This document shows, in pieces, positions 7,679 through 14,430 of a DNA stretch of 14,430 nucleotides. This stretch comes from Fimbriimonas sp. (GTDB taxonomy: Bacteria > Armatimonadota > Fimbriimonadia > Fimbriimonadales > Fimbriimonadaceae), in assembly GCA_030447945.1 (NCBI GenBank), contig JAUJNV010000054.1:1-14430 (forward strand), in the 5' to 3' direction. Position 1 is the first letter of the stretch. Each line of letters starts with the position of its first letter. The translations under genes were made by a program, and so were the position numbers. The notes beneath the pieces were generated by a model. The model did not search any database and was not told where the DNA came from. It was given only the letters and a program-made list of their open reading frames with translations.

Positions 7679-7747
7679 ACGGACAAGGCGTAGTCGGTTA
7701 GTGCGACCGCCTCTGGCCGGGAACCACGTGTAGAATAGGTTGTCCGT
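7679..7747 (+). promoter_or_regulatory. Candidate structured, partly tRNA-like element upstream of the PAS regulator
   Basis: ACGGACAA (7679-7686) pairs perfectly with TTGTCCGT (7740-7747). Inside lies GGCG-ta-GTCG, loop GTTAGTG, CGAC-CGCC (7687-7711), which can alternatively fold as a tRNA-like D-arm with the AGTCGGTTAG loop sequence. No anticodon stem or TTCGA-type loop is present, and there is no CCA, so it is not a functional tRNA as read. It ends about 90 nt before the PAS regulator gene. Confidence 0.25.
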
Positions 7748-7836
7748 TGGGCGGCCGCAGAATCGTTTGTGGGGCCACCCCCTTTAGACGACGCCAGTGC
7801 TCTAGCAACGCACCAGCGCCACGCTGGAGACCCTAG

Positions 7837-8838
7837 ATGCCCAAAGAGAAATCCCCTAAAGCGCCCCTGTCGGCCCGCGAGCTCGAGGTCATCCACCTCG
7901 CCGTCCAAGGCCTCACCGACAAGGAGATCTGCCGCAAGCTCGGCATCACTCTCGCGACCATCAGAACCCACTGGGTCCGCCTGCGAGAGAAACAGGGGAC
8001 GGTAAACCGGGCGGAGGCCGTGGCGAATGCGCTGTACCAGGAGTACCAGTCTGCGACCGCCTCTCTGCGCGCCAGCGAGGAGCGGTACCGCGCCATCGTC
8101 GACGGGGCGAAGGGGCACGCCATCTACACAATGGACCTCGAGCGGCGCGTCACGAGCTGGAACCCGGCGGCACAGTCCGTCCTCGGGTACACCGACGGAG
8201 AGATCCTCGGCCAGTCCGGCGACGTCATCTTCACCCCCGAGGACCGCGAGAAAGCCGAGCCCGAGAAGGAGGCCCTGGTCGCGCTTGAAGAGGGCCGAGC
8301 CGCCGACGTGCGCTGGCACGCGCGTAAGGACGGCGTGCGCTTCTGGGCCAACGGCTACCTCTCCTTGCTCCGGGACTCGGGCGGGGAGCCGCAGGGATTC
8401 ATCAAGGTGATGCGCGACGACACCGAGCGCCATCTCATGGAGGAGCGCCTGCGCGCCTTCGTGCGCCAGAGCGAGGAGGGAATCACCTGCTTCGAGCTCC
8501 GCGAGCCCGTCCCGCTGAACATTCCCCAGGACGATCTTATCGAGCGGCTCTACACCCACGCTACGCTCGTGGAGTGCAACCCGGCGCTGCCGCAGATGTG
8601 CGGCTACGGCTCGTGCGAAGACATGGTAGGCAAGGCCCTCGGCGAACTCTTGGCGGGCGACGACCCCACGAACCAGGAGAGCCTTCGCGAGCTAGTCCGC
8701 ACGGGATTCCGCGCGTCCGGCGTCCCTACGAAGGAGCTCGATCAGCAGGGACATCTGCGTCCGTTCGTGAACCGTGTCACCGGCACCGTCCAGTCGGGCC
8801 AGCTAACGCACCTCGGGCTCGTGCAATCGCCGGCGTAG
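7837..8838 (+). CDS. LuxR-type HTH / tandem PAS sensor-regulator
   Basis: A 333-residue cytoplasmic one-component regulator. Residues 10-66 form a LuxR-type helix-turn-helix (LSARELEVIHLAVQGLTDKE, then CRKLGITLATIRTHW and NRAEAVANAL). A linker of about 12 residues leads to PAS1 at about 80-200 (ERYRAIVDGAKGHAIYTMD, SWNPAAQSVLGYTDGEILG, with a PAC end at GFIKVMRDDTERHLMEERL). A second PAS-like domain at about 207-330 (SEEGITCFELREPVPLNIPQ, ATLVECNPALPQMCGY, FVNRVTGTVQSGQLTHLG) resembles the PAS type often found before histidine kinases, but the protein stops at its last strand with no kinase, receiver or cyclase domain. No transmembrane segment is visible. The ligand is unknown. GGAGA at 7826-7830 supports the start. 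It is transcribed away from the lipoprotein gene, a possible target. Confidence 0.85.
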   Translation: MPKEKSPKAPLSARELEVIHLAVQGLTDKEICRKLGITLATIRTHWVRLREKQGTVNRAEAVANALYQEYQSATASLRASEERYRAIVDGAKGHAIYTMDLERRVTSWNPAAQSVLGYTDGEILGQSGDVIFTPEDREKAEPEKEALVALEEGRAADVRWHARKDGVRFWANGYLSLLRDSGGEPQGFIKVMRDDTERHLMEERLRAFVRQSEEGITCFELREPVPLNIPQDDLIERLYTHATLVECNPALPQMCGYGSCEDMVGKALGELLAGDDPTNQESLRELVRTGFRASGVPTKELDQQGHLRPFVNRVTGTVQSGQLTHLGLVQSPA

Positions 8839-8892
8839 AACTTGCCCGAGATCTCCTTTGGACTGCGGCGCCCCTGTACCCATTGGACCCAG

Positions 8893-8914
8893 GGCCGCTT
8901 TCCGTAAGGCGGCC
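8893..8914 (+). terminator. Hairpin downstream of the PAS regulator
   Basis: GGCCGC (8893-8898) pairs with GCGGCC (8909-8914), extendable by three weaker pairs to a CCGT loop. It lies about 55 nt after the regulator stop and is followed by a pyrimidine-rich GTCTTTCTCC rather than a clean T-run, so termination is plausible but not certain. Confidence 0.35.
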
Positions 8915-9011
8915 TGACGCCGTCTTTCTCCTACAGCTTTCCGTCGAGAGAACGCGCCGGGTCGCCGCACGCCAAGGAGTTTCGCTTCGCCCGTAGAGCT
9001 TCAACGCCCCC

Positions 9012-9027
9012 ACCCCTCCGGGGGGGT
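9012..9027 (+). promoter_or_regulatory. GC hairpin over the G-rich ribosome-binding region of the heat-shock gene
   Basis: ACCCC (9012-9016) can pair with GGGGT (9023-9027). The seven-G run at 9020-9026 is the only purine-rich tract near the ATG at 9039 and is therefore the likely Shine-Dalgarno substitute. Pairing would hide it. Small heat-shock genes are often controlled by RNA thermometers, but an all-GC stem is unusually stable for that, so this is tentative. Confidence 0.2.
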
Positions 9028-9038
9028 ACCCTCCCGTC

Positions 9039-9461
9039 ATGCGGCACCGCAAGGTGGAGGAGCTTTACTGGCAGGTCGGCGGGGAGCTTCAGCGCATGAG
9101 CGAAGAGCTCAGCGGCTCCCGCCCCCGGGTCGCGGCGGGCAAGGCCTGGGAGCCTCGCGTGGACGTGGTCGAAGACGAGCGGCGGTTCGTCGTCAAGGCG
9201 GAGATCGCCGGGGTGCGAGGGGACGACATCTCCCTCGTCTACATGCCGCGCCGCCACTCCCTGATTCTCCGCGGCGTGCGGCCCGAGATGGAGTACTCCG
9301 AAGGGGAGCGCACCGCCGTCCACCAGCTAGAAATCCTCGTGGGCGAGTTCGAGCGTGAGGTCACTTTGCCCGACACGCCTATCGACCCCGCCCGAATTCG
9401 GGCCCAGTACCGGAACGGGTTCCTCATCGTAGTGGTCCCCAAGATGGAGCGCCAGCCGTAG
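9039..9461 (+). CDS. Hsp20/alpha-crystallin family small heat-shock protein
   Basis: A 140-residue ATP-independent holdase chaperone that binds unfolding proteins in the cytoplasm. The alpha-crystallin domain spans about residues 36-136: it opens with WEPRVDVVEDERRFVVKAEI, has an AEIAGVRGDDISL strand pair at 54-66, and closes with the family signature YRNGFLIVVVPK (124-135, Gly127 and Leu129 in place). The protein ends five residues after that signature, so the usual C-terminal extension with an I-x-I motif, used for oligomer assembly, is missing. The N-terminal arm of about 35 residues is also short. Lon begins 18 nt downstream, giving a chaperone-protease operon. No CIRCE-type inverted repeat is visible upstream. 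Confidence 0.93.
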   Translation: MRHRKVEELYWQVGGELQRMSEELSGSRPRVAAGKAWEPRVDVVEDERRFVVKAEIAGVRGDDISLVYMPRRHSLILRGVRPEMEYSEGERTAVHQLEILVGEFEREVTLPDTPIDPARIRAQYRNGFLIVVVPKMERQP

Positions 9462-9479
9462 AGAGAGTGAAGACACGAG

Positions 9480-11895
<2,416 letters not shown>

Positions 11896-11897
11896 AA

Positions 11898-12651
11898 GTG
11901 CTCCACCGCTACGCCGAGCTCACCCCGCAGACCCTCGCCGCCCTCTGGGCGGCGGGCGCGACCGCCGTCGTCCCTAGGGCGCGTTGGGTAGCACGGAGCG
12001 CACCTGCCGCTGGGGCTGGACGGTATCGTCGCGGAAGCGTTTGGCGAGAGGCTGGCGGGGCGGGTGGGCGCGTGCTCCTCCCACGGTCTGGCACCCGATC
12101 GCGACCCTGCCCCACCCGGCCTCGCTCCAGATCCCGCACGGAAACCTTCCGCGCTCTGCTCGGCGTACCCTGAGCGGACTGCACGGCGCGGCGGCGCGCA
12201 CGGTCTGCCTCGTCAGCGGGCACTACGCGCAGGGGCTGAAAGTCGAGCTGTACGAGGGCGCGCTGCGGAGCGTGGCGACCCACCCCGACTCGTGGTGCTG
12301 GCGGAGCCCCGCTCGGTTTCTGGGCGACGATGGCTGCTCGACCACGCGGGCCGTGTCGAGACCTCTCTCCTCCTCGCCCTCCGCCCGGACCTCGTGCGGC
12401 GGGACCTCTTGCCGGTCGAGCTTCCGCCCAAGCAGTTTGCGGTGCTGGGCGAACACCCCTCCTCCGCGAGCGCCGAGGAGGGGCAAGAGTTAATGGCGCG
12501 GGGCATCGAGGCGTGGAGCCGCTGGATCGCGGAGCCGGGCGATCTCGGGGAGTACTACGGCAAACGCCGAACACGGTACGCCCAATATAGGCGCGCTTAC
12601 TACAAAGGGTCGTGGGAGGATGCGATCGAGAAGTGGTGGAACGAGAAGTAG
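11898..12651 (+). pseudogene. Creatininase-family metal-dependent amidohydrolase, frameshifted
   Basis: About 250 residues of a creatininase-superfamily enzyme, metal-dependent hydrolases that cleave cyclic or linear amide bonds. The start is a GTG at 11898, giving LHRYAELTPQTLAALWAAGA then TAVVP. After a frame change the metal site EQHGAHLPLGLD is recognisable at about 11975-12020, though its Glu-Gln codons are damaged, followed by GIVAEAFGERLAG. VWHPIATLPHPASLQI, TETFRALLGV, LSGLHGAAARTVCLVSGHYAQG and LVVLAEPRS follow. The last 110 residues, from about 12290, are in one clean frame and include the DHAGRVETSLLLALRPDLV block, where the family has its HAGExETS motif. Frame changes occur near 11975, 12085, 12140, 12165 and 12290. 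The gene starts 2 nt after the apparent lon stop, so they probably share a transcript. Substrate is unknown; creatinine itself is unlikely to be implied by family membership alone. Confidence 0.82.
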
Positions 12652-12657
12652 TCCGTC

Positions 12658-12798
12658 CCGGTGTAGCTCGGGCTTCCAGCCCGAGAACAACTACTTTCGT
12701 GTAGCTCGGGCTTCCAGCCCGAGGACAAGTAATCGCGGCAGAGGATCCTCACTAAGGGATGCCGTCGTTCTTGGGCTGGAAGCCCAAGCTACACCGGG
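12658..12798. repeat. REPIN-like inverted repeat with three copies of a 25-bp palindromic unit
   Basis: The unit GTGTAGCTCGGGCTTCCAGC plus CCGAG occurs at 12661-12685 and 12699-12723, and inverted at 12770-12794. Each unit folds as an 8-bp stem with a 3-nt loop. The inverted copy has a T and an A at the paired stem positions where the others have C and G, so pairing is kept. The outermost copies with flanks (12658-12685 and 12770-12798) form arms of about 28 bp with two mismatches. The element fills the gap between the convergent creatininase and kynureninase genes and may also end transcription. The layout matches REP doublets mobilised by RAYT-type transposases; none is in the window. Confidence 0.8.
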
Positions 12799-12799
12799 C

Positions 12800-14071
12800 T
12801 TATGTCACCCCGTTCATCTCGACGGGATACCGCTCGTAGATCCGCTCCTCGATCACGCGCCGTATCCGCTCGATCCCCTCGACGACCTCCTCGAAGGTGT
12901 TATAGAGCGCCGCGACGCCGAGCCGGATGTTGTCGGGGCGGCGGAAGTCGGGGATGAGGGCCATCTCCTCCACGAGGGCGCGGGCGATGCGCAGCCCCTC
13001 GGGGTGCCCGAGCGAGACGTGCGAGCCGCGCCGGGCGGGGTCGCGGGGCGAGTTGAGCGCGACGCCCAGGGGACGGAGACGGTCGTCCCAGAGTCCGATG
13101 AGGAGCTCCGTCTGCCGAAGGGACTTCTCACGAATGCATTCCATCCCCGCCTCCAACAGAAGGTCGACCCCGGGCTCCACAGCGACCATCGACAGCACCG
13201 GCGGCGTTCCCGCGAGGAACCTTCCGATTCCCGGCGCGGGCCGGTACTCGAGGGCGAAGTCGAACGGGTCCCGCTGCCCGAACCAGCCTTGGATCGGGCT
13301 CCGCAGGGACTCCTGCAGCTCCTGGCGCACATAGAGGAACGCCGGCGCGCCGGGACCGCCGTTGAGGTACTTGTACGAGCAGCCCACGGCGAGGTCTGCC
13401 CCACACCTTTGGAGGTCTACCGGGATCGAGCCCGCCGAGTGCCCGAGGTCCCACAGCGTCAGCGCGCCCACCTCCCGAGCGGAGCGAGAGAGGCGTCCCA
13501 AGTCATGGATCCAGCCGCTCTTAAACGTCACGTGCGACAGCGCGAGCAGCGCCGTGCCCCCATCCAGCTCGGCTTCGATTCTCTCCGGATCGAGGCTTAC
13601 CCCGTCCTCTGAGGGGACCACCACGATCTCGACCTCTCCCGCCAGCCTCGCGCAACCCTGGAGAAGGTACAGGTCGGACGGGAAGTTCATGTCGTCCGTG
13701 ACGAGCTTCTTCCGCCCCGGCCGCGCTTCGAGAGTCGCCATGGCGAGCTTAAAGAAATCGACCGACGTCGAGTCGGCAAAGATGACTTCGTCCTCCCCGG
13801 CCCCGATCAGCCGCGCCACCTTCGCCCCCAGCCGTTGGGGCAGGTCGATCCAGCCCCCATTCCACCCCCGCACGAGATCTTCGCCCCAGCCGCTTTCAAC
13901 GGTTTCCCGCACGAGCTCCGCCGTTCGCAGGGGGAGCCGGCCGAGCGAGTTGCCGTCCAGGTACACGAGTCTCGGGTCCGCAATGACGAACCTCTCGCGA
14001 AAGCCCCGCAGCGGGTCCTCGGCGTCGAGACGGCGCGCGAGGCTGAGAGGGTCGGCAATCTCCACGGACAT
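12800..14071 (-). CDS. kynU: Kynureninase
   Basis: A 423-residue PLP-dependent fold-type I enzyme that hydrolyses L-kynurenine to anthranilate and L-alanine (or 3-hydroxykynurenine to 3-hydroxyanthranilate) in tryptophan degradation. Length agrees with bacterial kynureninases (about 410-430). Visible landmarks: YLDGNSLGRLP (37-47), GWGEDLVRGWNGGWIDLP (61-78), the DSTSVDFFKL phosphate-site block (100-109), DDMNFPSDLYLL (126-137), WDLGHSAGSIPVDL (207-220), and the PLP-lysine motif CSYKYLNGGPGAP with Lys234. The GSHVSLGHPEG segment near the C-terminus is also typical. The ATG at 14071 has no clear Shine-Dalgarno. No tryptophan dioxygenase or dedicated formamidase gene is beside it, so the rest of the pathway must be elsewhere, or the enzyme salvages imported kynurenine. 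Confidence 0.95.
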   Translation of the reverse strand: MSVEIADPLSLARRLDAEDPLRGFRERFVIADPRLVYLDGNSLGRLPLRTAELVRETVESGWGEDLVRGWNGGWIDLPQRLGAKVARLIGAGEDEVIFADSTSVDFFKLAMATLEARPGRKKLVTDDMNFPSDLYLLQGCARLAGEVEIVVVPSEDGVSLDPERIEAELDGGTALLALSHVTFKSGWIHDLGRLSRSAREVGALTLWDLGHSAGSIPVDLQRCGADLAVGCSYKYLNGGPGAPAFLYVRQELQESLRSPIQGWFGQRDPFDFALEYRPAPGIGRFLAGTPPVLSMVAVEPGVDLLLEAGMECIREKSLRQTELLIGLWDDRLRPLGVALNSPRDPARRGSHVSLGHPEGLRIARALVEEMALIPDFRRPDNIRLGVAALYNTFEEVVEGIERIRRVIEERIYERYPVEMNGVT

Positions 14072-14090
14072 AGTGTGGCGTAGCGCCTTG

Positions 14091-14208
14091 GCTTTGCGTG
14101 GCTTGGCATATCAGGGCCTGGCCTTGCATGGCCTGTTCCAGAGGGAGTCACGGAGTCGCATTCCCGGCAACGCCAAGCCATGCCCAGCCACGCCAGGCCA
14201 CGCAAAGC
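14091..14208. repeat. Long imperfect palindrome rich in TGGC/GCCA units
   Basis: 14091-14135 and 14164-14208 are inverted repeats of 45 nt with about 35 matching positions and a 28-nt loop. The outer 17 nt (GCTTTGCGTGGCTTGGC against its complement) have one mismatch. Each arm is itself built of degenerate TGGC-type units. It lies between the end of the LuxR-type gene and the kynureninase start, both on the minus strand, so it may terminate the first or shape expression of the second. Confidence 0.65.
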
Positions 14209-14214
14209 TCCGCC

Positions 14215-14430
14215 CTATGCTGGATCCAGCCCGCTCTCCTGGGCCAGCAGGGCCGCCTCGGCGCGGTCGTTGACCTGGAGCTTGCGCAGGATGCTGCCGA
14301 CGTGGCTCTTGACGGTCTTTTCGCTCAGGAAGAGCCGGTCCGCGATCGCCGCGTTCTTCATTCCGGCGGCGAGGCATTCCAAAACCTCGACCTCCCGGCG
14401 GCTCAGCTCCGCGAAGAGCTTGCGGTTGTG
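14215..14430 (-). CDS. LuxR/NarL-type response regulator, C-terminal part only
   Basis: The last 72 codons of a gene entering from beyond the right edge. They encode a complete LuxR-type DNA-binding domain: [20 protein letters not shown], then [20 protein letters not shown] and [20 protein letters not shown], ending DPA and TAG at 14217-14215. The recognition helix [13 protein letters not shown] is typical of NarL/FixJ-type response regulators, in which a phosphorylated N-terminal receiver controls binding. The receiver, if present, lies outside the window, so a solo LuxR protein cannot be excluded. It runs in the same direction as kynU, 143 nt upstream of it. Confidence 0.87.
   Translation of the reverse strand, partial: HNRKLFAELSRREVEVLECLAAGMKNAAIADRLFLSEKTVKSHVGSILRKLQVNDRAEAALLAQESGLDPA

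Larger units (their letters stand above)
7285..7836. other. 552-nt gene-free region between divergent genes
   Basis: No open frame here looks like a protein gene. The longest one, on the minus strand, overlaps the lipoprotein ribosome-binding region and has arginine-rich, non-family-like composition. The stretch must hold the promoters of the lipoprotein gene (minus) and the PAS regulator gene (plus), but no convincing -35/-10 pair was found. TAGAAT at 7731-7736 is a possible -10 without a matching -35. Two structured segments are listed separately. A GGAGA at 7826-7830 sits well placed before ATG 7837. Confidence 0.6.

Noticed and set aside
7731..7736. Promoter -10 box TAGAAT for the PAS gene
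   Set aside because: No acceptable -35 box occurs at the right spacing, and a TTGAC at 7676-7680 is too far upstream to pair with it.
7679..7747. tRNA gene
   Set aside because: Acceptor-like and D-arm-like parts exist, but there is no five-pair anticodon stem, no T-arm with a TTCGA-type loop, and the length is too short.
12658..12798. CRISPR array
   Set aside because: There are only three units, one inverted, each itself a perfect hairpin with irregular spacing and no cas genes nearby; a REP-type palindrome fits better.

Overview
This is a high-GC window (by eye well over 60% G+C) from a diderm, Gram-negative-type bacterium. The evidence for an outer membrane is a 3-deoxy-manno-octulosonate (Kdo) transferase of the lipid A pathway next to a family 9 (heptosyltransferase-type) glycosyltransferase, a capsule-type glycosyltransferase and a heptose-phosphatase-like HAD protein. 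Nothing fixes the phylum; a poorly sampled environmental lineage such as Armatimonadota is only a guess.

Layout. (1) 113-5732, plus strand: a surface-glycan cluster of five intact genes: GT9 glycosyltransferase, WaaA-like Kdo transferase, KpsC/KpsS-like capsule glycosyltransferase, MFS exporter and HAD-IIIA phosphatase. The first four are closely spaced. The cluster probably builds or exports a lipid A/core or capsule glycan. (2) 5737-5820: a near-perfect 84-nt palindrome between convergent genes. (3) 5830-7284, minus strand: a secreted lipoprotein with a DUF4382-like domain and three DUF5666-like repeats joined by Asp/His-rich linkers, broken by at least seven apparent frameshifts. (4) 7285-7836: a 552-nt gene-free stretch holding two candidate structured elements. 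(5) 7837-8838: a one-component PAS sensor with an N-terminal LuxR-type helix-turn-helix. (6) 9039-12651: a protein quality-control operon of small heat-shock protein, Lon protease and a creatininase-family amidohydrolase. Lon after about 10225 and the first two thirds of the creatininase gene are riddled with single-base indels. (7) 12658-12798: a REPIN-like inverted repeat carrying three copies of a GC-rich palindrome. (8) 12800-14071, minus strand: an intact kynureninase. (9) 14091-14208: another long imperfect palindrome. (10) 14215-14430, minus strand: the C-terminal end of a NarL/LuxR-type regulator that runs off the window.

The frameshifts fall in two patches (about 6170-7284 and 10225-12310), while roughly 9 kb of other coding sequence is clean. 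Conserved protein motifs continue across the breaks when the frame is changed. Locally poor consensus sequence is therefore the simplest explanation, ahead of real pseudogenes. No rRNA, convincing tRNA, CRISPR array, transposase or phage gene was seen. I did not find a clear new biological system; the best leads are the structured leaders in 7285-7836, the repeat-domain lipoprotein and the families of intergenic palindromes.
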